Counted from the first letter of the stretch, positions 1-9,243 are shown. The stretch: DNA of 64,000 nucleotides from Pseudomonas fluorescens (GCF_000802965.1 NZ_JSAK01000022.1:62001-126000); one strand, 5' to 3'. Notes: generated by a model from the letters alone, not told the origin. Numbers and translations are program-made.

Positions 1-390
1 GATGCCGCCGGCAGTCAGGATCATGCCCTCGCCGGCGATGACTTCTGTACTGGCGCCGATGGCGATGGTAACGCCCGGTTGCACGTCCGGATTGCCCGCC
101 TTGCCGATGCCGGCGACGCGTCCGTCCTTGAGGCCGACGTCCGCTTTGACGATGCCCCAGTGATCGATGATCAATGCGTTGGTGATCACCGTGTCGACCA
201 CTTCGGCGGCCAGCAACTGGCTTTGGCCCTGGCCATCGCGGATGACTTTGCCGCCGCCGAACTTCACTTCTTCGCCGTAGGTGGTGAAGTCTTTTTCCAC
301 TTCGATCCACAGCTCGGTGTCGGCCAGACGGACCTTGTCACCGACGGTGGGGCCGAACATGTCGGCGTAGGCCTGACGGGAAATTTTCAT
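1..390 (-). CDS. ureC: Urease alpha subunit, N-terminal part (cut by window edge)
   Basis: Catalytic subunit of urease, which hydrolyses urea to ammonia and carbamate in the cytoplasm. Only the first 130 codons lie in the window; the gene runs off the left edge. The start is the ATG at 388-390. The protein begins MKISRQAYADMFGPTVGDKV and continues with LADTELWIEVEKDFTTYGEE, which is the very conserved UreC N-terminus (amidohydrolase family). The nickel-binding histidines and carbamylated lysine lie beyond the edge. It is the last visible gene of the urease cluster and is separated from ureB by a REP palindrome. Confidence 0.97.
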   Translation of the reverse strand, partial: MKISRQAYADMFGPTVGDKVRLADTELWIEVEKDFTTYGEEVKFGGGKVIRDGQGQSQLLAAEVVDTVITNALIIDHWGIVKADVGLKDGRVAGIGKAGNPDVQPGVTIAIGASTEVIAGEGMILTAGGI

Positions 391-413
391 CTCAATTCCT
401 TGCACAAATTTAT

Positions 414-539
414 TGTGGCGAGGGAGCTTGCTCCCGCTGGGCTGCGCGCAAAACCTGCCAATGATTTCTTTCAGACATACCGCGTTCCCCGGGTGTGCGA
501 GCGCTTCGCACTCGAGCGGGAGCAAGCTCCCTCGCCACA
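414..539. repeat. REP-type palindrome between ureB and ureC
   Basis: Two 25-base arms (414-438 and 515-539) are perfect reverse complements with the core GGGAGCTTGCTCCC; the spacer is about 76 bases. Sister copies lie at 7748-7849 and 39246-39381. It fills the gap between two urease genes and could form a strong mRNA hairpin affecting ureB/ureC stability. Confidence 0.9.
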
Positions 540-549
540 GGGGAGTATT

Positions 550-858
550 TCAGTCGAGATTGCCCATGATCCGCCCGGCAAACCCGAATACACGGCGATG
601 CCCGGCCAGATCCACCAGCTCAACCTCGCGGCTTTGCCCCGGCTCAAAACGCACCGCAGTGCCCGCAGGAATGTTCAAACGCATGCCACGGCTGGCGGCG
701 CGGTCGAAGGTCAGGGCGTCATTGGTTTCGAAAAAGTGGTAATGCGAGCCGACCTGGATCGGCCGGTCACCGCTGTTGGCTACCTTCAGGCTGAGGGTGC
801 GGCGGCCAACGTTGAGTTCGATGTCGCCGGGCTGGATCTGGTATTCACCGGGAATCAT
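550..858 (-). CDS. ureB: Urease beta subunit
   Basis: Structural beta subunit of urease, assembling with UreA and UreC. The 102-residue product starts MIPGEYQIQPGDIELNVGRR and contains the family hallmarks NSGDRPIQVGSHYHFFE and RGMRLNIPAGTAVRFEPG. The length is normal for UreB. A TTG lies one codon upstream, but the ATG at 856-858 is preferred. It overlaps the stop of the preceding acetyltransferase gene as TGATG, which suggests translational coupling. Confidence 0.97.
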   Translation of the reverse strand: MIPGEYQIQPGDIELNVGRRTLSLKVANSGDRPIQVGSHYHFFETNDALTFDRAASRGMRLNIPAGTAVRFEPGQSREVELVDLAGHRRVFGFAGRIMGNLD

Positions 859-1391
859 CAATGGGCTCCTTGGAGAACTTTGTAATAGAGGGCGGTTGGC
901 CTGTAGAGGCCGCTCGGGTCGCAGGCGTAGTCGGGGATTTCACCGGCGCGGGTGTAACCCAAGGCCTTGTAGAAATCTTCAGCCGGTGAACCCGCTTCGG
1001 TATCGAGGTAGAGCATGCCGCGCTTGTGTTGCAGGGCCGCTTGCTCCAGTGCGCTCATCAGCTGTTGGCCCAAGCCGCGACGACGCGCGTGCTCGCGTAC
1101 CAGCAGTTTCTGCACTTCGGCGCGGTTCAGGCCGTTGGCTTTCTGGCACAGGGTCAGTTGCACACTGGCCTGCACTTGTTCGTCCTTGACCACCACCCAC
1201 AGCAGCACGTTGCCCTTGTTCAGGTTTTCCTGAACGTCATCGAAGTAAGCGCGGGCCTGAGTTGCGTCCAGGTCGGCCATGAAACCGACACTGGCGCCAT
1301 AGCCGACGGCATCGAGCAGCAGGTCAATCAAACCCTGACGGTAGTGCGCAAAGCTTTCAATATTGACGCGTCGCAGTTGGGCGGGGTTCAT
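858..1391 (-). CDS. GNAT-family N-acetyltransferase in urease operon
   Basis: A 177-residue GNAT acetyltransferase; the acetyl-CoA pyrophosphate loop is visible as LLVREHARRRGLGQQLM (about residues 95-112), followed by an acidic LYLDTEAGSPAEDFYKALGY segment typical of the motif B region. The substrate cannot be told from sequence. It lies between ureA and ureB, 4 bases after the second acetyltransferase gene, and its stop overlaps the start of ureB, so it is part of the urease transcript. It resembles small-molecule rather than ribosomal-protein acetyltransferases. A direct role in urease is not implied. Confidence 0.85.
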   Translation of the reverse strand: MNPAQLRRVNIESFAHYRQGLIDLLLDAVGYGASVGFMADLDATQARAYFDDVQENLNKGNVLLWVVVKDEQVQASVQLTLCQKANGLNRAEVQKLLVREHARRRGLGQQLMSALEQAALQHKRGMLYLDTEAGSPAEDFYKALGYTRAGEIPDYACDPSGLYRPTALYYKVLQGAH

Positions 1392-1395
1392 GGGG

Positions 1396-1929
1396 TCACT
1401 CCTTGTTGGCGGTCGGAGGTTCGGCGCCAGGATTGAGGGTCAGTTGCATAAAGGTCAGGTCCAGCCAGCGACCGAACTTGGTGCCGACCTGGGGCATCTG
1501 CCCGGTGGTCACGAAGCCGATGCGTTCGTGCAGGCGGATCGAGGCGGCGTTGCCGCTCTCGATGGCGGCGACCATCACGTGCTTGCCGCAGCCTCTGGCG
1601 CGTTCGAGCAGGGCATCCATCAATTGCGGACCGAGACCATTGCCGCGCTGGTCGCTGCGCACGTAAACCGAGTGCTCGACGGTGTGGCGGAAACCGTCGA
1701 ACGGCCGCCAGTCGCCGAATGAAGCGTAGCCCAGCACCGAGTTGTCGCCGTCGACGATCACCAGAATCGGATAACTCTGGGCTTGGCGGGCGCTGAACCA
1801 AGCCTGGCGATTGCCGAGGTCTACGGCCTGTTCGTTCCAGATCGCCGTGGTGTTGAGCACGGCGTCGTTGTAGATGTCGCGGATCGCCGGCAGGTCGGCA
1901 TGTACGGCATCGCGGATGTGATAAATCAT
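1396..1929 (-). CDS. Phosphinothricin/methionine-sulfoximine type N-acetyltransferase
   Basis: A 177-residue GNAT protein of the PAT/Bar subgroup. Visible motifs are EHSVYV followed by RGNGLG (acetyl-CoA loop) and a C-terminal VGTKFGRWLDLTFMQ, which is typical of phosphinothricin and methionine-sulfone acetyltransferases. These enzymes acetylate glutamate-analogue inhibitors of glutamine synthetase. A homologous gene sits between ureA and ureB in P. aeruginosa (PA4866, recalled). It starts 9 bases after ureA ends and is followed after 4 bases by the other acetyltransferase. Linkage to nitrogen genes fits protection of glutamine synthetase, but that is inference. Confidence 0.88.
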   Translation of the reverse strand: MIYHIRDAVHADLPAIRDIYNDAVLNTTAIWNEQAVDLGNRQAWFSARQAQSYPILVIVDGDNSVLGYASFGDWRPFDGFRHTVEHSVYVRSDQRGNGLGPQLMDALLERARGCGKHVMVAAIESGNAASIRLHERIGFVTTGQMPQVGTKFGRWLDLTFMQLTLNPGAEPPTANKE

Positions 1930-1938
1930 GGCACGGCC

Positions 1939-2241
1939 TCAGGCGATCGGTTGGTGGACGGTGACCAGTTTGGTGCCGTCGGGGAACGTCGCTTCGACCT
2001 GGATCTCCGGGATCATTTCCGGGATGCCGTCCATCACTTGTTCGCGGCTGAGCAGGGTGGTGCCGAAGTGCATCAGCTCGGCCACGGTCTGGCCGTCACG
2101 GGCACCTTCGAGTAGCGCCGCGGAAATGTAGGCCATGGCTTCGGGGTAATTGAGTTTCACGCCGCGGGCCAAGCGCCGCTCGGCCACGAGGCCGGCGGTG
2201 AAGATCAGCAGCTTGTCTTTTTCGCGTGGGGTCAGGTCCAT
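1939..2241 (-). CDS. ureA: Urease gamma subunit
   Basis: The smallest urease structural subunit, 100 residues. It begins MDLTPREKDKLLIFTAGLVA and contains GVKLNYPEAMAYISAALLEG and a C-terminal segment with ATFPDGTKLVTVHQPI, all diagnostic of UreA. The length is exactly the family norm. The ATG at 2239-2241 is the obvious start. It heads the tight block ureA, PAT, GNAT, ureB; a 170-base gap carrying a REP palindrome separates it from ureD. Confidence 0.98.
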   Translation of the reverse strand: MDLTPREKDKLLIFTAGLVAERRLARGVKLNYPEAMAYISAALLEGARDGQTVAELMHFGTTLLSREQVMDGIPEMIPEIQVEATFPDGTKLVTVHQPIA

Positions 2242-2289
2242 TGTTGGAATCCATTATCGGCAGTTAAACAAATCTTGAGTCGTGCACCT

Positions 2290-2400
2290 TGTAGGAGCTG
2301 ACGAGTGCAACGAGGCTGCGATCTTTTGATCTTGATCTTGATCTTTTCCATGCCATTGAAGATCAAGATCAAAAGATCGCAGCCTGCGGCAGCTCCTACA
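2290..2400. repeat. REP-like palindrome, GGCTGCGATCTTTTGATC class
   Basis: Inverted repeat with arms TGTAGGAGCTG... and ...CAGCTCCTACA and an inner stem built from GCTGCGATCTTTTGATCTTG and its complement. It lies between ureD and ureA. Related copies are at 43703-43802, 49704-49791 and a half copy at 56631-56664. Confidence 0.88.
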
Positions 2401-2411
2401 GGGGATTGTGT

Positions 2412-3251
2412 TCAGGTGTTCCAGATTCGCGGTGGCATGGCTTCGCGGCCAAGCAGTGTCGGGCGCAGCAACCTCCATAAATCAATCAGCCAGCCACGGG
2501 CCAGAAGCGCTTCGCTCGCCAGGCAGCGGGCCACCAACAGCCCTGGCAATTGAGTGAGATCCCCACGCACATCGTTGGGCAGCGAGCGGCAACGTTCCAG
2601 CAAATCGCTATCGATGTCCCCCGTCACCAACAGGGTGGCAAACACCGGTTGCCCGTCCAGGCCAATCGGCGAATCGAGCAAGCCATCGCCCCCGACAATG
2701 CGCTGGCGTTCGTGCCAGAGCAACTGACCGTCGCGGCGGATATCCAGTTGTGCCTGAAAATGCCCGAGGTCGAAACGCTCGCCACTGGCCGGGCGACCCA
2801 GGGCCACGACGTCCCAATAGAACAATCGGGCATCGCCTTCAAGGTCGATGCTGGTGCTGAGTTCAGCCTGCGCCGCACTGAAAATGATCGTCTCCTGGGG
2901 CAGCCATTCCAGTGTCGCACCGGCGGCCACTTGCAAGTCCAGCCGCTGATAGGCGGGGCCGGCCGCGCGGTACCACTTGGCGGCGCCGGGGCTGGTGATC
3001 TGCGCCCAGGCACCTGTGCCGACGCTGGCCGAAATGTCCAGCCGATCACCGCCGGCAATCCCGCCCGGCGGGTGGACGATGATGTGCTGGCAGACTTCAG
3101 GCCCTTCGGCATACAGGTGCTTTTGCACCCGCAGCGGGCCTTTGTGTCGACGCTGGACCGGGCGAGTGGTGTTGGCGAATCGGGCGTAGCCCAGTTCCAG
3201 TTCGGCATGCCAACTGGGGGTAAACAAAACGCCGGATGCAGGAAGAGTCAT
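2412..3251 (-). CDS. ureD: Urease accessory protein UreD
   Basis: Urease maturation chaperone that binds apo-urease and, with UreF and UreG, guides nickel insertion and lysine carbamylation. The 279-residue product shows UreD motifs: HKGPLRVQKHLYAEGPEVCQ (about residues 36-55), HPPGGIAGGDRL and SPGAAKWYR, then QETIIFSAAQAELS. The length fits the family. A sigma-54 type promoter lies about 35 bases upstream of the ATG. The partners ureE, ureF and ureG are not in the window and presumably lie beyond ureC. Confidence 0.96.
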   Translation of the reverse strand: MTLPASGVLFTPSWHAELELGYARFANTTRPVQRRHKGPLRVQKHLYAEGPEVCQHIIVHPPGGIAGGDRLDISASVGTGAWAQITSPGAAKWYRAAGPAYQRLDLQVAAGATLEWLPQETIIFSAAQAELSTSIDLEGDARLFYWDVVALGRPASGERFDLGHFQAQLDIRRDGQLLWHERQRIVGGDGLLDSPIGLDGQPVFATLLVTGDIDSDLLERCRSLPNDVRGDLTQLPGLLVARCLASEALLARGWLIDLWRLLRPTLLGREAMPPRIWNT

Positions 3252-3284
3252 GGTCAGTGCTTATCGAGAGGTCCTCAGGAGGGT

Positions 3285-3300
3285 TGCAAAGGCTGTGCCG
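3285..3300 (-). promoter_or_regulatory. Sigma-54 -24/-12 promoter for ureD
   Basis: Read on the minus strand, CGGCAC-N5-TTGCA matches the RpoN consensus TGGCAC-N5-TTGCA with one mismatch and correct spacing. It would start transcription near 3275, about 24 bases before the ureD ATG. Confidence 0.75.
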
Positions 3301-3340
3301 CAGGGTATTGCCGGGTGTAGGGGGCTATGAATCGCCGCCG

Positions 3341-3389
3341 CGCACCACTTGGGGGCGCGGCGTGGAAGATGGTGCGACAAATTGGTGCT
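3341..3389 (-). promoter_or_regulatory. Two NtrC-like dyads upstream of ureD
   Basis: CGCACC-N5-GGGGCG (3341-3357) and TGCGAC-N5-GGTGCT (3373-3389) resemble the NtrC consensus TGCACC-N5-GGTGCA. Their centres are 32 bases apart (three helical turns) and about 75 and 105 bases upstream of the predicted RpoN start, a usual enhancer position. Each half-site has mismatches. Confidence 0.45.
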
Positions 3390-3411
3390 TTGAAGCCGCC
3401 GTGGCAAGGAC

Positions 3412-4110
3412 TCAGATCGTGACCAGCCCGCGCACCCCTTCCGCTTCCATATTCTCGCCGCGACCCTGTTGCACAATCTCGCCCCGGGACATCACCAGGT
3501 ATTGGTCGGCCAGTTCAGCGGCGAAATCGTAGAACTGCTCCACCAGCAAAATCGCCATGTCACCGCGCGCGGCAAGCTTCTTGATTACCGCGCCGATCTC
3601 TTTGATCACCGACGGCTGAATGCCTTCGGTGGGTTCGTCGAGAATCAGCAAACGAGGACGGCTGGCCAATGCGCGACCAATGGCCAGTTGCTGTTGCTGA
3701 CCACCGGACAAGTCCCCGCCACGGCGTTGCTTCATTTGCAGCAACACCGGGAACAACTCGTAGATGAACGCCGGCACTTCCTTGGCTTCCGAGCCGGGAA
3801 AGCGCGACAGGCCCATCAGCAGGTTTTCTTCCACGGTCAGGCGACCGAAAATTTCCCGGCCCTGAGGCACGTAGGCGATCCCGGCATGCACTCGTTGGTG
3901 CGGCTTGAACGTGGTGATCGGCTTGCCTTCCCAATTCACCGCGCCTTCTTTGGCCGCAAGCAAACCCATCAGGCATTTAAGCAGCGTGGTCTTGCCGACG
4001 CCGTTGCGGCCCAGCAGGCAGGTGACTTCACCGACTTTCACGTCGAACGTCAGGCCGCGCAGGATGTGGCTACCGCCGTAGTATTGGTGCAGTTTTTCGA
4101 CTTGCAGCAT
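3412..4110 (-). CDS. urtE: Urea ABC transporter ATPase UrtE
   Basis: One of the two ATPases of the high-affinity urea importer, a branched-chain amino acid (LIV-type) ABC system. The 232-residue protein starts MLQVEKLHQYYGGSHILRGL; the frame is open to 4167 but that extension is REP sequence. Walker A GRNGVGKTT is near residue 34, signature LSGGQQQQ near 134, Walker B LLILDEPTEGIQ near 154. LivF-type length. It is the last urt gene, with ureD about 160 bases downstream. Confidence 0.95.
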   Translation of the reverse strand: MLQVEKLHQYYGGSHILRGLTFDVKVGEVTCLLGRNGVGKTTLLKCLMGLLAAKEGAVNWEGKPITTFKPHQRVHAGIAYVPQGREIFGRLTVEENLLMGLSRFPGSEAKEVPAFIYELFPVLLQMKQRRGGDLSGGQQQQLAIGRALASRPRLLILDEPTEGIQPSVIKEIGAVIKKLAARGDMAILLVEQFYDFAAELADQYLVMSRGEIVQQGRGENMEAEGVRGLVTI

Positions 4111-4132
4111 CTTTGAATTCCCCTCAAATCCC

Positions 4133-4225
4133 TTGTAGGAGCCGGCTTGCTGGCGATGGCGGCGCATCAGCCAACATCAATATTGCCTGACCCACCGCGA
4201 TCGCTGGCAAGCCAGCTCCCACAGG
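4133..4225. repeat. REP-type palindrome between urtE and urtD
   Basis: Arms GTAGGAGCCGGCTTGCTGGCGAT and ATCGCTGGCAAGCCAGCTCCCAC form an imperfect inverted repeat. Same class as 33656-33742 and 47746-47840. Confidence 0.85.
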
Positions 4226-4241
4226 TTTTGTATTTGCAGAG

Positions 4242-5114
<873 letters not shown>

Positions 5115-5124
5115 TTTAAAAGCC

Positions 5125-6204
5125 TCATTGTTCGCCGTTCTTTTTCAGCAAGCCGATCACGCCTTTGGGCAGGTACAGGGTCACGACGATGAACAGCGCG
5201 CCGAGGAAGAACAGCCAGTATTCCGGGAAAGCCACGGTGAACCAGCTCTTCATGCCGTTGACCACGCCAGCGCCGAGCAAGGGGCCGATCAGGGTGCCGC
5301 GACCGCCGAGGGCCACCCAAACAGCGGCTTCGATGGAGTTGGTCGGCGACATTTCACTCGGGTTGATGATGCCGACTTGCGGCACATACAACGCACCGGC
5401 GAGACCACAGAGCACCGCGCTCAACACCCACACAAACAGCTTGAAACCACGCGGATCGTAGCCGCAGAACATCAAGCGGTTTTCCGCATCGCGCAACGCG
5501 GTCAACACCCGGCCGAACTTGCTCTGCGCCAGGCGCCAGCCGATATACAGGCTGGCCACCAGCAACAACACCGTGGCGAAAAACAGCACGGCGCGAGTGC
5601 CTGGTTCGGTAATGCCAAAGCCGAGAATCGTGCGGAAGTTAGTGAAGCCGTTGTTGCCGCCAAACCCGGTTTCATTGCGGAAAAACAGGAGCATGCCGGC
5701 GAAGGTCAGGGCCTGGGTCATGATCGAGAAATACACGCCCTTGATCCGCGAACGGAAGGCGAAAAAGCCGAACACCAACGCCAGCAACCCCGGCGCCAGT
5801 ACCACCAGGCACAGGGTCCAGAGGAAGCTGCTGGTGCCGGTCCAGAACCACGGCAATTCGGTCCACGACAGGAACGTCATGAACGCCGGCAAACCATCGC
5901 CCGAGGCCTGGCGCATCAGGTACATGCCCATCGCGTAGCCGCCGAGGGCGAAGAACAAACCGTGGCCGAGGGACAGCAACCCGGCGTAACCCCAGACCAG
6001 ATCCAGCGCCAGAGCGACGATGGCGTAGCAAAGAATCTTGCCCACTAGTGTCAGGGTGTAGGCCGAGACGTGAAACACACTGACGGGCGATAACAGCGAC
6101 AGCAGCGGCAACGCCAGCAGCAGAACAAGAATCACCGCGCCAACCGCGAGGGTGACTTTGGGGCCGGCCTTTTGCGTGGCCGTAATCAGTAGAGGCTGGT
6201 TCAT
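5125..6204 (-). CDS. urtC: Urea ABC transporter permease UrtC
   Basis: LivM-type inner-membrane permease, 359 residues, with about ten hydrophobic segments starting near residue 17. The conserved LALDLVWGYAGLLSLGHGLF and the loop ALRDAENRLMFCGYDPRGFK identify the family. The start codon overlaps the urtB stop as TGATG. It pairs with UrtB to form the urea channel. Confidence 0.95.
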   Translation of the reverse strand: MNQPLLITATQKAGPKVTLAVGAVILVLLLALPLLSLLSPVSVFHVSAYTLTLVGKILCYAIVALALDLVWGYAGLLSLGHGLFFALGGYAMGMYLMRQASGDGLPAFMTFLSWTELPWFWTGTSSFLWTLCLVVLAPGLLALVFGFFAFRSRIKGVYFSIMTQALTFAGMLLFFRNETGFGGNNGFTNFRTILGFGITEPGTRAVLFFATVLLLVASLYIGWRLAQSKFGRVLTALRDAENRLMFCGYDPRGFKLFVWVLSAVLCGLAGALYVPQVGIINPSEMSPTNSIEAAVWVALGGRGTLIGPLLGAGVVNGMKSWFTVAFPEYWLFFLGALFIVVTLYLPKGVIGLLKKNGEQ

Positions 6205-7706
6205 CAGTCGATCACCCGTCCTTTCAGTGCGAAGAGACCTTGCGGACGTTTCTGGATGAACAGAATGATCAGCGCGAGGATGAGGATCTTGCCGAGTACG
6301 GCACCGATTTGCGGTTCGAGAATCTTGTTGGCGATGCCAAGTCCGAACGCAGCCAACACGCTACCGGCCAGTTGCCCGACACCACCGAGCACCACCACCA
6401 GGAACGAGTCGATGATGTAGCTCTGGCCGAGGTCGGGTCCGACGTTGCCGATCTGACTCAACGCCACACCGCCGAGACCGGCGATGCCCGAGCCAAGGCC
6501 GAAGGCGAGCATGTCCACGCGCCCGGTGGGCACGCCGCAGCAGGCAGCCATGTTGCGGTTCTGGGTGACGGCGCGAACATTGAGGCCCAGGCGAGTCTTG
6601 TTCAGCAGCAGCCAGGTCAGCACCACCACAAACAAGGCAAACGCGATGATGACGATACGGTTGTATGGCAGCACGAGATTAGGCAGCACTTGAATCCCGC
6701 CCGACAGCCACGCGGGGTTCGCCACTTCGACGTTCTGTGCGCCGAACAGCAGTCGCACGAGTTGAATCAGCATCAGGCTGATGCCCCAGGTGGCGAGCAG
6801 GGTTTCCAGTGGACGGCCATAGAGGTGGCGAATCACCGTGCGCTCCAGCGCCATACCGATGGCGGCGGTGACGAAAAACGCCACCGGCAGTGCAATCAAT
6901 GGATAGAACTCGATGGCCTGCGGCGCGTAGCGCTGGAACATCAGCTGCACGACATAGGTCGAGTAGGCGCCGAGCATCAGCATCTCGCCGTGGGCCATGT
7001 TGATCACGCCAAGCAGGCCGAAAGTGATCGCAAGTCCCAGTGCGGCGAGCAGCAGGATCGAACCGAGGGACATGCCGCTGAAGGCTTGTCCGAGCAATTC
7101 GCCGACCAGCAGTTTGCGTTTGACCTGAGCGAGGCTGGTTTCAGCGGCGGTGCGAACAGTCGCATCGGCTTCAACACCAGGCTCCAGCAGACTTTCGAGG
7201 CGCGTGCGGGCCAGCGGGTCGCCGGTTTCGCCCAGTAGACGCACAGCGGCAAGGCGCACGGCGGGGTCGGTGTCCACCAGTTGCAGGTTGGCCAGGGCCA
7301 GGCTCAGGGCGGCGTGGACGGTTTCGTCTTGTTCGCCAGCCAGTTGCTGGTCGAGGAATTTCAGCTGCGCGGGTTTGGCGCTTTTCTGCAATTGCTGCGC
7401 AGCGGCCAGACGGATTTTGGCGTCGGCGGCGAGCAATTGGTGGCTGGCCAAAGCGGTGTCGATCAGACCCCGCAGGCGGTTGTTCAGGCGCAGGGTTTTC
7501 GGCTGTCCATCGACGGTCAACTCGCCTTGTTGCAGGGCGTTGATCAACTCGATGCGGGCCGGATCAGGCTGCGCGGCCCAGGTTTCCAGAAGTTTTGCTT
7601 GCTGTACGGGATTGGCGGCAACGAAGTCTTCGGCGTCGCCAGCGTGAGTGGCCATCGGCAGCAAAAGTGCGATGGCGAGGATAAAGCGGTAAAGGGCAGT
7701 GGGCAT
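6204..7706 (-). CDS. urtB: Urea ABC transporter permease UrtB with long N-terminal domain
   Basis: LivH-type permease, 500 residues. The start is MPTALYRFILAIALLLPMAT at 7706; the frame continues upstream only through a REP palindrome. A signal peptide (1-22) precedes a roughly 190-residue soluble domain with HEAT-like helical repeats (DPAVRLAAVRLLGETGDPLA), then the membrane domain from about residue 205 (LLGQAFSGMSLGSILLLAAL, later NMAHGEMLMLGAYSTYVVQL). Proteobacterial UrtB proteins often carry this extension; its role is not clear to me. Expected to pair with UrtC. Confidence 0.94.
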   Translation of the reverse strand: MPTALYRFILAIALLLPMATHAGDAEDFVAANPVQQAKLLETWAAQPDPARIELINALQQGELTVDGQPKTLRLNNRLRGLIDTALASHQLLAADAKIRLAAAQQLQKSAKPAQLKFLDQQLAGEQDETVHAALSLALANLQLVDTDPAVRLAAVRLLGETGDPLARTRLESLLEPGVEADATVRTAAETSLAQVKRKLLVGELLGQAFSGMSLGSILLLAALGLAITFGLLGVINMAHGEMLMLGAYSTYVVQLMFQRYAPQAIEFYPLIALPVAFFVTAAIGMALERTVIRHLYGRPLETLLATWGISLMLIQLVRLLFGAQNVEVANPAWLSGGIQVLPNLVLPYNRIVIIAFALFVVVLTWLLLNKTRLGLNVRAVTQNRNMAACCGVPTGRVDMLAFGLGSGIAGLGGVALSQIGNVGPDLGQSYIIDSFLVVVLGGVGQLAGSVLAAFGLGIANKILEPQIGAVLGKILILALIILFIQKRPQGLFALKGRVID

Positions 7707-7747
7707 ATTTATGGCCTTGCGCGGACTAAATGTGGCAGCAGATTTCT

Positions 7748-7849
7748 TGTGGCGAGGGAGCTTGCTCCCGCTGGACTGCGCAGCAGTCCCCTTCTTTTCG
7801 GGATAAGGGGCCGCTTTGCAGCCCAGCGGGAGCAAGCTCCCTCGCCACA
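7748..7849. repeat. REP-type palindrome between urtB and urtA
   Basis: Arms TGTGGCGAGGGAGCTTGCTC and its complement flank a 50-base spacer. Same class as 414-539 and 39246-39381. It lies directly after urtA, where it may protect the abundant binding-protein message from 3' decay. Confidence 0.9.
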
Positions 7850-7914
7850 AAAGCTTGCGACCACAGGATTTGTGTCAGGCCCGAGCTCCATGCTCAGGCC
7901 CGGCATCGCTGGGC

Positions 7915-9180
7915 TTAGTTGCTCTTCATCGCGTAGTCAGGTTTCTTGTCGTTACCCGGGATGAACGGGCTCCACGGCTGGGCGCGAATCGGACCTTCGG
8001 TCTGCCAGACCACGTTGAACTGACCGTCCGCCTGGATCTCGCCGATCATCACGGGTTTGTGCAAGTGGTGATTGGTCTTGTCCATGGTCAGGGTGTAACC
8101 CGACGGTGCGGCAAAGGTCTGGCCGGCCAAGGCTTCGCGGACTTTGTCTACGTCAGTGGACTTGGCTTTTTCCGCCGCTTGCGCCCACATGTGGATGCCG
8201 ACATAAGTGGCTTCCATCGGGTCGTTGGTCACGGCTTTGTCCGCGCCCGGCAGGTTGTGTTTCTTCGCGTAGGCTTTCCAGTCGGCGACGAATTTCTTGT
8301 TCGCCGGGTTCTCAACCGATTCGAAGTAGTTCCACGCCGCCAGGTTGCCCACCAACGGTTTGGTGTCGATACCGCGCAGCTCCTCTTCGCCCACCGAGAA
8401 CGCCACGACCGGCACGTCGGTGGCCTTCAGGCCCTGGTTGGCCAGTTCTTTATAGAACGGCACGTTGGAGTCGCCGTTGACGGTGGAGATGACCGCCGTC
8501 TTGCCGCCGGCCGAGAATTTCTTGATGTTGGCGACGATGGTTTGATAGTCGCTGTGACCGAACGGGGTGTAGACCTCTTCGATGTCTTTGTCGGCCACGC
8601 CTTTGGAGTGCAGGAACGAACGCAGGATTTTGTTGGTGGTGCGCGGGTAGACGTAGTCGGTGCCGAGCAGGAAGTAGCGCTTGGCGCTGCCGCCTTCTTC
8701 GCTCATCAAGTATTCAACGGCCGGGATCGCCTGTTGGTTCGGCGCGGCGCCGGTGTAGAACACGTTTGGCGACATCTCTTCGCCTTCGTATTGCACCGGG
8801 TAGAACAGCAGGCCGTTGAGTTCTTCGAACACCGGCAACACCGATTTACGCGACACGGACGTCCAGCAACCGAACACCACGGCGACCTTGTCCTGGGTCA
8901 GCAGCTGGCGGCCCTTTTCGGCGAACAACGGCCAGTTGGACGCCGGGTCCACAACGACCGGCTCCAGCATCTTGCCGTTAACGCCGCCCTTGGCGTTGAT
9001 CTCGTCGATGGTCATCAACGCCATGTCTTTGAGCGATGTTTCGGAGATCGCCATGGTCCCGGACAACGAATGCAGAATACCGACCTTGATGGTCTCGGCG
9101 GCCTGGACAGTCCAGGTCATGCCCATCGCGGCAATCGATGCCGAGAGTGTGAAAGCCTTGATCAAACTGCGACGCTTCAT
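7915..9180 (-). CDS. urtA: Urea ABC transporter substrate-binding protein UrtA
   Basis: Periplasmic urea receptor of the importer, 421 residues. The leader MKRRSLIKAFTLSASIAAMG has an RR-x-L-x-K pattern compatible with Tat export and ends VQAAE near residue 28. The mature part has UrtA features: IKVGILHSLSGTMAISE, VVVDPASNWPLFAEKG, VVFGCWTSVSRKSVLPVFE and GLLFYPVQYEGEE. First gene of the urtABCDE operon; a sigma-54 element lies about 65 bases upstream. Confidence 0.97.
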   Translation of the reverse strand: MKRRSLIKAFTLSASIAAMGMTWTVQAAETIKVGILHSLSGTMAISETSLKDMALMTIDEINAKGGVNGKMLEPVVVDPASNWPLFAEKGRQLLTQDKVAVVFGCWTSVSRKSVLPVFEELNGLLFYPVQYEGEEMSPNVFYTGAAPNQQAIPAVEYLMSEEGGSAKRYFLLGTDYVYPRTTNKILRSFLHSKGVADKDIEEVYTPFGHSDYQTIVANIKKFSAGGKTAVISTVNGDSNVPFYKELANQGLKATDVPVVAFSVGEEELRGIDTKPLVGNLAAWNYFESVENPANKKFVADWKAYAKKHNLPGADKAVTNDPMEATYVGIHMWAQAAEKAKSTDVDKVREALAGQTFAAPSGYTLTMDKTNHHLHKPVMIGEIQADGQFNVVWQTEGPIRAQPWSPFIPGNDKKPDYAMKSN

Positions 9181-9243
9181 TGTGCGATCTCCATGAACTT
9201 ATGAATTTTCTTGGTGGCAGATGCGGACTACTGAAGGGTCTTT

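Noticed and set aside
7741..7906. Short open frames with MWRGSLLPLGC or REQAPSPQ-like peptides at several intergenic sites
   Set aside because: These are translations of the REP arm GGCGAGGGAGCTTGCTCCCG, not genes.
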